A stretch of 64,000 nt of DNA from Ruegeria atlantica (GTDB lineage Bacteria; Pseudomonadota; Alphaproteobacteria; Rhodobacterales; Rhodobacteraceae): contig NZ_WQCG01000002.1 in NCBI RefSeq assembly GCF_013032505.1, positions 496,001 to 560,000 of the forward strand, given 5' to 3'. This document shows positions 27,392-35,942 of this stretch, piece after piece. A program made the position numbers and the translations under genes. A model generated the notes under the pieces. It did no database searches, was not told the origin of the DNA, and was given only the letters and a program-made list of their open reading frames with translations. Numbering within the stretch: position 1 is the first letter of the stretch; every line of letters starts with the position of its first letter.

Positions 27392-28582
27392 ATGGCACTG
27401 CATGACCACCCCATGTGGCGAAAGCCGCAACATCATCAAGACCTCGACCACGCGCATGACCATGTCCACTGGGCCGAGCTGTTCTATGACCTGATCCATG
27501 TCGTGACGATATTCCTGCTGGGCAACTATCTGTCACATCACCTTGATCTGCACGGGTTTCTTGTGTTCGCCGGCGTCTTCATCACGCTTTGGTACGCATG
27601 GGGTGAACTCAGCATATTCAATTCGATTTACGTCAGTACTGATTTCTGGCACCGCCTCATCATGTCGGTGATGATCTGTACGGTTATGTTCATGGCCGCG
27701 GCGATCCCGGCCATCGACGGTAAAGGTTGGGTCTTCTTTTCGTTAGGATTTGCCGCGAACAGAGCCATGATCGCCGCGCTGTACTATCGCGCCAGGCGTG
27801 CCAATTCCTCAGGCGAGTCGATGTCAGCGGCGCAGATCCGCAACTTCTCGGCCTTTGCGGTGATCTTTGCCATCACGGCGTTTCTTCCCGCACCGCTTGC
27901 GTATTGGGTGTTTGCGGCCGCGATGGTTGCCACGCAGGCGATGTACATGATCCCCGGCGTCACTGTTCTGCGCTTTGAGCGGTTCGTCCCGCGCCTTGGC
28001 CACATGGCCGAGCGGTTTGCGCTTTTGACACTGATCGTTTTAGGCGAAGGGTTCTTTAAACTTGTCGTTACCCTTTCTGAAAAAGGTATCTACAAAGTTT
28101 CGCCCGACGTGCTGGTCAACTTCGTCATCGGCGGCGTTTCGATGTTCGTCATGTGTTGGATCTATTTCGACTTTGTCGGTAATGCCAAACCAAAGGACAA
28201 GAAGGTGTCAACTTTGGTCACCTGGTGGCTTGCGCACCTGATCTTGATGTTGTGCGGCGTCATGGTCGGCGTAGCTCTTGCGGCTGAGGTCAAAGTTGGG
28301 TTTTGGGAGCCATACCCAACCGAGTATGCCGCCATTGGCTGTTTCGGTCTTGCCGGCTACATCGCCATGCTTTGGGTGCTTCAGAACGTCATCGAACACC
28401 GTTTGGCGTCGAATTTCGGGCGCTGGGATGTCCGGGTGTTTGGGATCGTTTTGGCAATCGCCTGTTTCTATATAGTCCCACATGTCCCCTCATTGGTTGG
28501 CAATCTGATCTGGGGGACAGCCTTGCTATCGCAAATCGCGATACCCTTGATGCGCGCATGGACGAAGTTTCGACATGAGTGA
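27392..28582 (+). CDS. ltrA: Low temperature requirement protein A (LtrA) family membrane protein
   Basis: A 396-residue inner-membrane protein with about ten helices. The family motif near the N-terminus reads WAELFYDLIHVVTIFLLG, after a His-rich leader (HHQDLDHAHDHVHW). Later helices include LTLIVLGEGFFKLVVTLSE and SMFVMCWIYFDFVG, both typical of LtrA. The biochemical role of the family is unknown. It overlaps the following K+ channel gene by 8 bases, so the two are translated from one message. The ribosome-binding site is weak. Confidence 0.85.
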   Translation: MALHDHPMWRKPQHHQDLDHAHDHVHWAELFYDLIHVVTIFLLGNYLSHHLDLHGFLVFAGVFITLWYAWGELSIFNSIYVSTDFWHRLIMSVMICTVMFMAAAIPAIDGKGWVFFSLGFAANRAMIAALYYRARRANSSGESMSAAQIRNFSAFAVIFAITAFLPAPLAYWVFAAAMVATQAMYMIPGVTVLRFERFVPRLGHMAERFALLTLIVLGEGFFKLVVTLSEKGIYKVSPDVLVNFVIGGVSMFVMCWIYFDFVGNAKPKDKKVSTLVTWWLAHLILMLCGVMVGVALAAEVKVGFWEPYPTEYAAIGCFGLAGYIAMLWVLQNVIEHRLASNFGRWDVRVFGIVLAIACFYIVPHVPSLVGNLIWGTALLSQIAIPLMRAWTKFRHE

Positions 28583-29537
28583 AGCAGTGACGGGTTCGAG
28601 CGGTCTTAGAAGACGAGTTTATTGGTGGCTTGAACGCCCGAACCGGGCTGCCACCGGCCCCTGGTTGCTGGAACTGGCGCTGATCGCCCTGATAACGCTG
28701 AACGTCGCCGCCGTCATCCTTGAGACGGTCGACTCTATCTATGACCGCTGGGGGTTTGCGCTTAATGTTTTTGAGAGTCTGTCTCTGTTCGTATTCGTTA
28801 TCGAGTACGCAGGCAGACTCTGGGTTGCGACGGAAAACCCAAATTACAGAACCCGTGCTTCCTGGGCCGTTTCCCCGATTGCTATCATCGACCTACTGGC
28901 GATATTGCCAGCGCTGCTTTACCTGTTTTTCCCGGTTGACCTCCGTCTGCTGCGAACCTTCCGTATGTTGCGGCTACTCAAACTCACGCGGTATTCGCCC
29001 GCACTGGGCATGTTGCTAGCCGTGTTCGAAGAAGAAGCCGGCGCCTTTTTTGCAGGCTTCTTCATCCTGATGGTGATGCTGATCTTTGCCGCCAGCGGTG
29101 CTTGGCTGGCAGAGCACGAAGCGCAACCAGAGGCATTCGGCTCGATCCCAGCAGCGATGTGGTGGGCGATGGCGACGCTGACGACCGTTGGCTATGGCGA
29201 CGTGACCCCCGTGACGGTTGCCGGTAAGATCTTCGGCGCTGCGATCACGGTGATTGGCATCGGTATGGCTGCATTGCCTGCAGGGATCATCGCCAGCGGT
29301 CTCAACGACCAGTTGCACCGCCGACGAGCCAGCCTTGAGCGCGAGTTTCGTAAAGCGTTAGAGGATGGCGATATCTGCGAGGCGGACGAGGCAGACATCG
29401 ATGCAGTTCGCAAGCAGTTGGGCCTGTCGCGCCGCGCCGCTGATCATATCCGAAACCGCGTTCATGCCGAAACGATGTCACAAGTTGATCACTGTCCCAC
29501 CTGCGGTCAGCCCACGAAGCAAAGTGACAAGCCCTGA
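28575..29537 (+). CDS. Voltage-gated potassium channel (six-helix ion transporter)
   Basis: A 320-residue inner-membrane channel of Kv/KvAP-like design. S1-S3 occupy about 30-120; S4 has basic residues at every third position (R124, R127, R130, R133, K136, R139), a complete voltage sensor. The pore loop and selectivity filter TVGYGD are at 204-209 and S6 follows (GMAALPAGIIASGLNDQL). The cytoplasmic tail is charged, predicted helical, and ends with CPTCG, a possible metal-binding knuckle. It shares a message with ltrA, suggesting a joint role in membrane potential or osmotic response. Confidence 0.92.
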   Translation: MSEAVTGSSGLRRRVYWWLERPNRAATGPWLLELALIALITLNVAAVILETVDSIYDRWGFALNVFESLSLFVFVIEYAGRLWVATENPNYRTRASWAVSPIAIIDLLAILPALLYLFFPVDLRLLRTFRMLRLLKLTRYSPALGMLLAVFEEEAGAFFAGFFILMVMLIFAASGAWLAEHEAQPEAFGSIPAAMWWAMATLTTVGYGDVTPVTVAGKIFGAAITVIGIGMAALPAGIIASGLNDQLHRRRASLEREFRKALEDGDICEADEADIDAVRKQLGLSRRAADHIRNRVHAETMSQVDHCPTCGQPTKQSDKP

Positions 29538-29561
29538 ACGGTCACTTCCGTTCTGCACTCG

Positions 29562-30152
29562 TCAGCTTGATGGCCCGAACAAGCTGTCTACCGTGTCTGA
29601 GATTTGCTTGGAAAAACGAGCAGTCAATTCGCTGGCGTTCGTTTTTCCGTACATCCCCCCAATCGCGGTCATTGATATGGCAAAATACTGCACCGCACCG
29701 ATCAGTTGAAATACCCGGGCGCGCAATTCGATTTCACTTGCTTCCTGCCCAGCCGGGGTATGGCTGGCGATCTCAATCAACCTGTCCAGATAAGCCTTCA
29801 TAGGCCAAACTTTGGCATTCGCGTGAACGTCCAATAACGCTCGAACAGTCAGACGCGCGTCATCGGGCAGCGACAAGTTGGACGCCAGAAATCGATCGAG
29901 ATAGGTCTTTAGGTGCATCACTGGGTCGGGCTGTTTCGCCGCTTCGATTTCAGCAAATTGCCTGCTAGCGAGGCCGGATAGAACCTCGGAGTACAGCTTT
30001 TGCTTCGTTCCAAAGAAATGTAGCAAGGCCTGTTTTGACACACCTGCTTCGCCGGCCAAAGCGGCAAGGCTTACGCCATGATAGCCGTGGGTTGCAAACT
30101 GTTTCGAGGCGACCGTCAAATAGCCTACCCTCGGATCGTTTTGCCTGTTCAT
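29562..30152 (-). CDS. TetR/AcrR-family transcriptional regulator
   Basis: A 196-residue repressor with helix-turn-helix VSLAALAGEAGVSKQALLHFFG (about 27-48) and a helical ligand domain. It is divergent from a Rieske oxygenase gene, with 93 bases between the chosen starts and two tandem operator-like inverted repeats between them. It very probably represses the oxygenase until an aromatic or similar ligand appears. Confidence 0.9.
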   Translation of the reverse strand: MNRQNDPRVGYLTVASKQFATHGYHGVSLAALAGEAGVSKQALLHFFGTKQKLYSEVLSGLASRQFAEIEAAKQPDPVMHLKTYLDRFLASNLSLPDDARLTVRALLDVHANAKVWPMKAYLDRLIEIASHTPAGQEASEIELRARVFQLIGAVQYFAISMTAIGGMYGKTNASELTARFSKQISDTVDSLFGPSS

Positions 30153-30196
30153 GGAACGCTCTCCTTTCGTGACGCTACGTATCAGATGAACTTGTG

Positions 30197-30232
30197 CTTA
30201 CCAAGTGGTAAGTAACTTACCGACCGGTAAGT
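30197..30232. promoter_or_regulatory. Two tandem TetR operators (CTTACC-N4-GGTAAG)
   Basis: CTTACCAAGTGGTAAG (30197-30212) and CTTACCGACCGGTAAG (30216-30231) have identical arms around different 4-base spacers, with centres 19 bases apart; the second extends to 7-bp arms. The arrangement suggests two dimers on one face of the helix. The second site overlaps the region just ahead of the oxygenase ribosome-binding site. Confidence 0.75.
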
Positions 30233-30245
30233 GAAGGGCAGCGCG

Positions 30246-31394
30246 ATGGACAGACAAACAGAAATCGAACAAATAAAAGAGATCATCGGACTGGCGGATC
30301 AGAAGTCGGCTTTCCTGGATGATACGATCGCGCACTCCCCGATTTCACGCTACTCCAGCCCGGAACGGTTCGAGCGTGAGCGGGCTTTGATCTTCAGGCG
30401 ACGCCCTGTCATCGTCGCGCAAAGCTCGGAGCTTGAAGTGCCTCGTGCTTTTCTGACCAAACGTTTTTTAGACTTACCTGTTTTGCTGACACGCGATGAA
30501 AATGGGAATGTTCGTGCTTTCCTTAACGTTTGCCGTCACCGCGGCGCTAAATTGGAACGAGAGGCAAAGGGCTGCAAGCGCGTCTTTACTTGCCCCTACC
30601 ACGCCTGGAGTTGGACCAACGAAGGCGAATTGCGTGCGGTGCCGCAAGAAGCGCAGGGTTTTCCCAACCTTCCACGCGCTGAGCGCGGCCTGCGTCGATT
30701 GCCCTGCGCTGAGAAAAATGGATTTATCTGGATCGTTGCAGATCCAGATCTCGCTGAAATGCCGGATATTGATGGCTGGCTTGCGGGGATCGGTGCAGAG
30801 CTGGATTGGATCGGGTTGGATCAGCACCGCATCGCCGCCATCGAAGAGATTGACATTAAAGCAAACTGGAAGTTGTTGATGGAAGGCGGCATGGAAGCTT
30901 ATCACTTCCGGGTCGCCCACAAGAACACGATAGGCCCCTATTTCCCCGACAATCTACTGACCTACCAGATGTTCGGTCCGCATATGCGCGCAATTTTGCC
31001 TCGGATTTCAATGCCGGATATGCGCGATACGCCCGAAGACAATTGGGAAATACGACGGGATGCCAATATGGTGTTCACCTTGATGTCAAACTCTCAGCTT
31101 TTGGTGCAACAGGACCATGTTATGTGGTTCCATTTCGAACCCATTACCCATGACTTGACCCATGTCCGTATGGCAACGCTGGTTCCAAGGGCCTTGCCAG
31201 ATACGGAGGAGATGCAAGCACATTGGGACAAGAACCAAAAAATCACAGTGACAGCATTGATGGAGGATTTCCAATTGGGCGAAGAAATCCAATCCGGCTT
31301 TGCCTCACGCGGCAATCCAAGCCATCTATTCGGACGGTTCGAAGGCGCGTTACACCGATTTAATGCGTGCGTCGAAGAAATGCTTGCAAGCTAA
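30246..31394 (+). CDS. Rieske non-haem iron oxygenase, alpha-type subunit
   Basis: A 382-residue ring-hydroxylating oxygenase subunit. The Rieske [2Fe-2S] ligands are CRH (96-98) and CPYH (116-119), and the mononuclear iron site is given by H219 and H224 (in EAYHFRVAH) with D340 as probable third ligand. The ATG at 30246 is favoured over GTG 30231 because GAAGGG precedes it with good spacing. No ferredoxin, reductase or beta subunit is nearby, so electrons must come from an unlinked reductase. The substrate is unknown; control by the divergent TetR protein suggests an aromatic or quaternary-amine compound. Confidence 0.9.
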   Translation: MDRQTEIEQIKEIIGLADQKSAFLDDTIAHSPISRYSSPERFERERALIFRRRPVIVAQSSELEVPRAFLTKRFLDLPVLLTRDENGNVRAFLNVCRHRGAKLEREAKGCKRVFTCPYHAWSWTNEGELRAVPQEAQGFPNLPRAERGLRRLPCAEKNGFIWIVADPDLAEMPDIDGWLAGIGAELDWIGLDQHRIAAIEEIDIKANWKLLMEGGMEAYHFRVAHKNTIGPYFPDNLLTYQMFGPHMRAILPRISMPDMRDTPEDNWEIRRDANMVFTLMSNSQLLVQQDHVMWFHFEPITHDLTHVRMATLVPRALPDTEEMQAHWDKNQKITVTALMEDFQLGEEIQSGFASRGNPSHLFGRFEGALHRFNACVEEMLAS

Positions 31395-31643
31395 AAGCCT
31401 TTGACCTTCTTGTTAGCGGCCTGGAAGCTCAAAGCTACATCGGGCTCGAAGTGGTAATTCGGCAGAATTCAATAAATGCCTGCTACGGCGAGCAAAGCTG
31501 CCTTTCGTGCCGATGTTGTCAATCACAGCAAACGACACGTTCCGGACGTTGACCGCCACCCGGGGCGCTGGAACGAAGCCTGCAATGGCATGAAAATGCG
31601 CTTCAATTGCGACTTCTTTTACCCCCTTAGCGTTGGATGTTCG

Positions 31644-32723
31644 CTAGCAAACAACTGACAATTCTCTCTTCCGCTGCGCGTCTCTAATCAAAGCCGCGAG
31701 CCGATAGAAGCCATGAGCCATCTTCGTAAAAGGTATTAACAGGAAAAAGGTCAGAACTGATCCAAGGTGGATGACAAGCAGTACAGGCATCAGAGTCGTT
31801 GAACCGAGGGCGTAAAGGACCAGTCCGCTCAACCCGACAAAGCCGAGCAATAGGACGAAGCCGATTTCGCCGCCCCATGCAGACGGGTCGCCGAGCTCGC
31901 GATCCGACTTTTGCTTGAGCAGAACCATGGCTGCACAACCTAATGTCAGCAAAACACCACCGGAAACCCCGAAGAGTTTTGGCAGAGACCAGAACCCGTA
32001 GGGCGCGTGCAACCCGAACCCGTAGTGCATAACCGTCGCCACCGAGGTCGACGCAAAGCACAGCAGGAAGCCGTACATGATGGCGTGGTGAATGTGGCGT
32101 CGGGCCTGACTGAAACGGTCTTCGTCTTCGAAATTGCAACCCTCGCCGTGGCCCGCGGCCAAGTCTTGCATCTTGCCAGCGCGTTTGAACGCAGCAGTCA
32201 GATCAGACATTTGGATGGGTTTGCCACCGACCTCCACCCAATAGCGCCTCAGGCTGATAGCCACGCTAAAGAGTGGCAACAAGAATGCGGGCGCAAAGAT
32301 TGCGACCATCGCATTGTGGGACAGGACGGCATAGAACCCCTCTCCTCCGCTGGAACCGATAACGCGAATTGCCCAGAACAGCAGGGCAAAACCGATGACC
32401 AGGGCCAGCGCGATTGCGCCACCATGCGTATGGAACCGCCGCGCCAAAGGCTGCGGCCAAGCAAAGCTCTCCCAACTGTCCCGCCGCACTTCAGCCAGAG
32501 CTTTCGGCAGGTTTAGGTCAAACTCGTGCGGCGCCGTATACTGACAAGCGTAGTAACACCCCCGGCAGTTGTGGCACAGGTTGGCCAGTTGCGTGATGTC
32601 TCCATCCGAGAACGCGCGTTCCGCGTGCAGCGACGGGAAGACCGAACAATAGCCCTCGCAATAGCGGCAAGCGTTACAAATCTCGGCCTGACGGCGGGCT
32701 TCTTGGATAAGTTCAGTTTGCAT
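31644..32723 (-). CDS. tcuB: Tricarballylate utilisation protein B (TcuB/CitB), Fe-S membrane protein
   Basis: A 359-residue membrane protein that passes electrons from TcuA to the respiratory chain. The N-terminal part has two [4Fe-4S] cysteine sets, C16-C19-C22-C26 (CNACRYCEGYC) and C50-C53-C56-C60 (CHNCRGCYYAC), followed by about six helices with membrane histidines that suggest haem b. The ATG at 32723, overlapping tcuA by 11 bases, is preferred over 32756 because it starts at the family's usual position (MQTELIQEARRQAEICNACRYC region). It is the last gene of the tcuA-tcuB pair. Confidence 0.9.
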   Translation of the reverse strand: MQTELIQEARRQAEICNACRYCEGYCSVFPSLHAERAFSDGDITQLANLCHNCRGCYYACQYTAPHEFDLNLPKALAEVRRDSWESFAWPQPLARRFHTHGGAIALALVIGFALLFWAIRVIGSSGGEGFYAVLSHNAMVAIFAPAFLLPLFSVAISLRRYWVEVGGKPIQMSDLTAAFKRAGKMQDLAAGHGEGCNFEDEDRFSQARRHIHHAIMYGFLLCFASTSVATVMHYGFGLHAPYGFWSLPKLFGVSGGVLLTLGCAAMVLLKQKSDRELGDPSAWGGEIGFVLLLGFVGLSGLVLYALGSTTLMPVLLVIHLGSVLTFFLLIPFTKMAHGFYRLAALIRDAQRKRELSVVC

Positions 32724-34107
32724 AAGCGGCGGCCTCACGTCCTGCGATGCGTCCAAAAACGGTTCCGATGGTCATGCCGAAACCGGCCAGATACCCCTGC
32801 CCCAGGATCGACCCGGCCATAGTCTCGCCGGCGGCCCAAAGGTTTTTGATCTTTCCGTTGGCGGTCGAACATTGCGCCGTGTCGTCGACCTTCAGGCCCA
32901 GATAGGTGAAGGTCACACCGGTGCGCAGCGAGTAGCCATAAAACGGAGGCTCCATGATCGGACGCGCCCAGTTCGTCTTGGGCGGTGTCAGACCCGAGGT
33001 CGTGACCCCATCCAACTCAGTCGGATGAAATCCACTGGTATCGCCGCATGCTTCGTTGAATTCAGCAACGGTCGCCTTAAGCTTTTCGGCGGGCAGATCC
33101 ATCATTGCAGCCAGTTCTTCCAGGGTGTCCGCCTTCAGCGGTGGAAAGACCGACGGCATAAACAGATTCAGAGACTTAGCATCGATGATAACATAGCCAA
33201 CTTGATCCGGTTGGGCCGCCACCAGACGTCCCCAGATCGCATAGCGCTTGGGCCAAACATCTTCGCCCTCGTCATAAAACCGCTCGGCATTCTTGTTCAC
33301 GACGATTGAAAACGGCACACAGTCCAGGCGGGTGACGATACCGCCATCGAACTTCGGCGCACGCCCGTCAATGGCGACGGCGTGGCACTGCGTCGGATCG
33401 CCGACGCTGTCCACACCTTGATCCAACAGATCGGACAGAACCACGCCACGGTTATAGGGTGTACCCCGGATCAAGAAATTCTTTGCCGGTTCTCCCCATG
33501 CACGGGTCAGCCAATCGGTGTCGGCCTGAAACCCACCTGAGGCAACGATGACGGCTTTGGGTGTGATGCGATGAGATTGGCCCTCAAAGCTGTAATCGAC
33601 CCACTCGATCCGATCACCGTTCAACTCCAGATGCGTGACAGCCGCTTCGTACAGAACATCGACACCCAGACCCGCCGCAGTTCGGTAATAGGCGTTCACC
33701 AGAGACTTCCCGCCCCCCATAAAAAACGCATTGGTCCGCGCCAGTGACAGTGTCCCGGACAGAGAAGGTTGGAACCGCACGCCGTGTTCTTCCATCCACG
33801 GCAGGCATTCCTCGGAGGTTCGAATCGCGAGACGAGCAAGATGTTCGTCGGTTTTGCCGCCAGTGACCTTGAGCAGATCCTCAAGATACTCATCTTCACT
33901 GTATTCTTCGATCAGCGGGCCGAGAGGTGCGCCATGCATACAACGAAAATTGCGTGTATGGCGGGAGTTTCCACCACGATAGGGTTTTGGTGCCGTCTCG
34001 AGGATCAGAACACGGGCGCCTGCCTCGGCAGCAGTCATCGCCGCGCAGAGGGCAGCATTCCCGCCGCCGATCACAGCGATATCATAAGCTTCCATTTGGG
34101 TGGCCAT
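32713..34107 (-). CDS. tcuA: FAD-dependent tricarballylate dehydrogenase (TcuA)
   Basis: A 464-residue flavoprotein of the fumarate reductase/succinate dehydrogenase flavoprotein family. It begins with the dinucleotide loop IAVIGGGNAALCAAMTAAEAG and the RGGNSRHTRNFRCMHG region, and ends with LWAAGETMAGSILGQGYLAGFG, the usual C-terminal FAD motif. In Salmonella TcuA oxidises tricarballylate to cis-aconitate with TcuB as electron acceptor. It overlaps tcuB, lies 11 bases after the GntR regulator gene on the same strand, and is part of a tricarboxylate locus that includes the Tct transporter. Confidence 0.9.
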   Translation of the reverse strand: MATQMEAYDIAVIGGGNAALCAAMTAAEAGARVLILETAPKPYRGGNSRHTRNFRCMHGAPLGPLIEEYSEDEYLEDLLKVTGGKTDEHLARLAIRTSEECLPWMEEHGVRFQPSLSGTLSLARTNAFFMGGGKSLVNAYYRTAAGLGVDVLYEAAVTHLELNGDRIEWVDYSFEGQSHRITPKAVIVASGGFQADTDWLTRAWGEPAKNFLIRGTPYNRGVVLSDLLDQGVDSVGDPTQCHAVAIDGRAPKFDGGIVTRLDCVPFSIVVNKNAERFYDEGEDVWPKRYAIWGRLVAAQPDQVGYVIIDAKSLNLFMPSVFPPLKADTLEELAAMMDLPAEKLKATVAEFNEACGDTSGFHPTELDGVTTSGLTPPKTNWARPIMEPPFYGYSLRTGVTFTYLGLKVDDTAQCSTANGKIKNLWAAGETMAGSILGQGYLAGFGMTIGTVFGRIAGREAAAYAN

Positions 34108-34118
34108 ATCCTGTCTAC

Positions 34119-34799
34119 CTATTGATTTTTGTCGGTTGTCCGGTCGCGTTCTTGCAACGCCCGAATACGCATCCGTTGTGCAGCCTGAATATGCGCGCGC
34201 ATTTCTGTTTCAGCCGCTGCGCCATCACGGGCCTTTAAGGCAGCCATGACCCGCTTATGCTCTGCCACTGCTGTCTCGGCCCGATCACCGTCCAGCAATT
34301 GCGATGGCCCAAGGATCAACAGCGCTTTTTGCAAAGACAACATAGACTTGGCAAGAAACCGGTTCTTTGCTGCGTCCAAAAGTGTGGCGTGGAAAATCCG
34401 GTTTATCCGGGCCGCTTCCGAACCGGTACCAGCCTCGGCCAAGCGATCATTCAAAACGCTCAGCTCGTCTAGCTCGACATCCGATGCAGCACGCGCTGCT
34501 AAACGGGCTGCAGTTCCCTCGAGCACCGCGCGCATCTCATAGAGTTCCATTACTTCGGCGTAATCGAGACAACGTACGGTTGCGCCCTGCCGGGGCACAT
34601 GAGTGACTAGCCCGTCGGCCTCTAACTGACGGATAGCCTCGCGCACAGGGGTGCGGCTGACGCCAAGTCGCTCCGACAGCTCAATCTCGCGCAGACGTTC
34701 GCCAGGCAGAAGTGTGCCATCCCGAATCTCGTCCAGCAGGCGTTGATACGCTGAATTGCCTTGTGGGCCAGGCTGTAAGGGGTCGTCTTGAATGGTCAT
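34119..34799 (-). CDS. GntR-family regulator (FadR/FCD subfamily)
   Basis: A 226-residue regulator: winged helix with LREIELSERLGVSRTPVREAIRQLEADGLV (split here into its two halves, about residues 35-66) and a C-terminal FCD ligand domain with metal-site residues in IFHATLLDAA and VAEHKRVMAAL. FCD regulators usually sense carboxylates, fitting the tricarboxylate genes. The ATG at 34799 is chosen because the longer open frame would extend into the divergent gene. It probably controls itself with tcuAB, the divergent transporter and the dehydrogenase operon through GTATAC half sites. Confidence 0.9.
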   Translation of the reverse strand: MTIQDDPLQPGPQGNSAYQRLLDEIRDGTLLPGERLREIELSERLGVSRTPVREAIRQLEADGLVTHVPRQGATVRCLDYAEVMELYEMRAVLEGTAARLAARAASDVELDELSVLNDRLAEAGTGSEAARINRIFHATLLDAAKNRFLAKSMLSLQKALLILGPSQLLDGDRAETAVAEHKRVMAALKARDGAAAETEMRAHIQAAQRMRIRALQERDRTTDKNQ

Positions 34800-34828
34800 C
34801 GAACGCTCACTTGTCTTCTTGCGTCCAG

Positions 34829-34850
34829 TTGTATACATTTGGATACATAG
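34829..34850. promoter_or_regulatory. GntR-type operator, GTATAC half-site pair
   Basis: TGTATACATTTGGATACATA holds two G(T/G)ATACAT half sites exactly 10 bases apart (34831 and 34841), and the first lies in the 8-bp palindrome TGTATACA. It is between the divergent gntR and AbrB-transporter starts. A very similar pair occurs at 37141-37160. Confidence 0.65.
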
Positions 34851-34877
34851 CGAGTCAATATTGCCGGAAGCCGCGCC

Positions 34878-35942
34878 TTGCCCACCCAAGACAAAACACC
34901 TCCTCTCCTGACAAAGAGGGCCGTGACGCTGGCCCTTGCACTGCTGGGCACCGGAGTATTCTGGGCGTTGAATCTGCCGCTGCCCTTTCTGTTCGGCCCA
35001 ATGAGCGCATGTCTGATCGCTGCCCTGGCGCATGCCCCTATGGAAGGTTTTGGTCAGGTCTCGGTTGCAGCGCGCACCATACTCGGCGTTGCAGTTGGGG
35101 CTTCGATTACCCCTGCCCTTTTTGTCGAATTGCCGAAGATGGCCGCATCTATCGCGCTGGTCCCATTCTTCATCCTGCTGATCGCACTGGTCGGAGTGCC
35201 TTTCTTTCGCAAGATCTGGGGTTTTGACTCCACGACCGCGTTTTATGCGGCTATGCCCGGCGGATTACAGGACATGATCATCTTTGGAACCGAAGCTGGC
35301 GCCAACCCGCGTACACTTTCCCTGATCCACGGTACGCGCGTGCTGATCATCGTAACGCTGGCCCCCCTGTTTCTGACAGTGTTCTACGATGCCCAACTCA
35401 CCAACCCGATCGGAGAGCCTGCGCGTGATCTCCCAATGCATGAACTGGCGCTGATGGTACTGGCGGCCCTTATCGGCTGGAAAGGCGGTGAGCGGATCGG
35501 CCTGTTCGGTGCATCCATCCTCGGCCCAATGATCCTGACAGCGGCTCTGTCACTGGGTGATTTCATTCATACTCGACCGCCTCGCGAGGCTATCCTTGCA
35601 GCGCAGTTCTTTATCGGGTGCGGGATAGGCGTGAAATTCGTAGGCGTCACTTGGGTCGAACTCCGCCGGGTGGTTGCAGCGGGCTTCGCCTATGTCATCG
35701 TCCTTGCCATCTTAGCCGCCGCTTTCACCGCCGTTGTCACCACGTTGGGGCTCGGCCAGCCGGTCGAGGCTTTCTTGGCCTTTGCCCCCGGCGGACAGGC
35801 CGAGATGACAGTGCTGGCTATCGTTTCGGGCGCGGATCTGGGCTTTGTGATTACGCACCACCTGACAAGGATTGTGCTGGTGATCATCGGCGCGCCCATA
35901 GCAGCCAACCTTATCCTGCGCTGGTCAAAACCTCGGGGTTAA
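34878..35942 (+). CDS. AbrB-family membrane transporter
   Basis: A 354-residue inner-membrane protein with two related halves: FLFGPMSACLIAALAHAP with YAAMPGGLQDMIIFG in the first, and LFGASILGPMILTAALS with LAFAPGGQAEMTVLAI in the second. This is the pattern of the AbrB (formerly AmoA) family of probable carboxylate or amine transporters. It starts with TTG, preceded by GGAAG, and is divergent from gntR, so it is likely part of the same regulon. Its last 32 bases overlap the convergent dehydrogenase gene. Confidence 0.83.
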   Translation: MPTQDKTPPLLTKRAVTLALALLGTGVFWALNLPLPFLFGPMSACLIAALAHAPMEGFGQVSVAARTILGVAVGASITPALFVELPKMAASIALVPFFILLIALVGVPFFRKIWGFDSTTAFYAAMPGGLQDMIIFGTEAGANPRTLSLIHGTRVLIIVTLAPLFLTVFYDAQLTNPIGEPARDLPMHELALMVLAALIGWKGGERIGLFGASILGPMILTAALSLGDFIHTRPPREAILAAQFFIGCGIGVKFVGVTWVELRRVVAAGFAYVIVLAILAAAFTAVVTTLGLGQPVEAFLAFAPGGQAEMTVLAIVSGADLGFVITHHLTRIVLVIIGAPIAANLILRWSKPRG

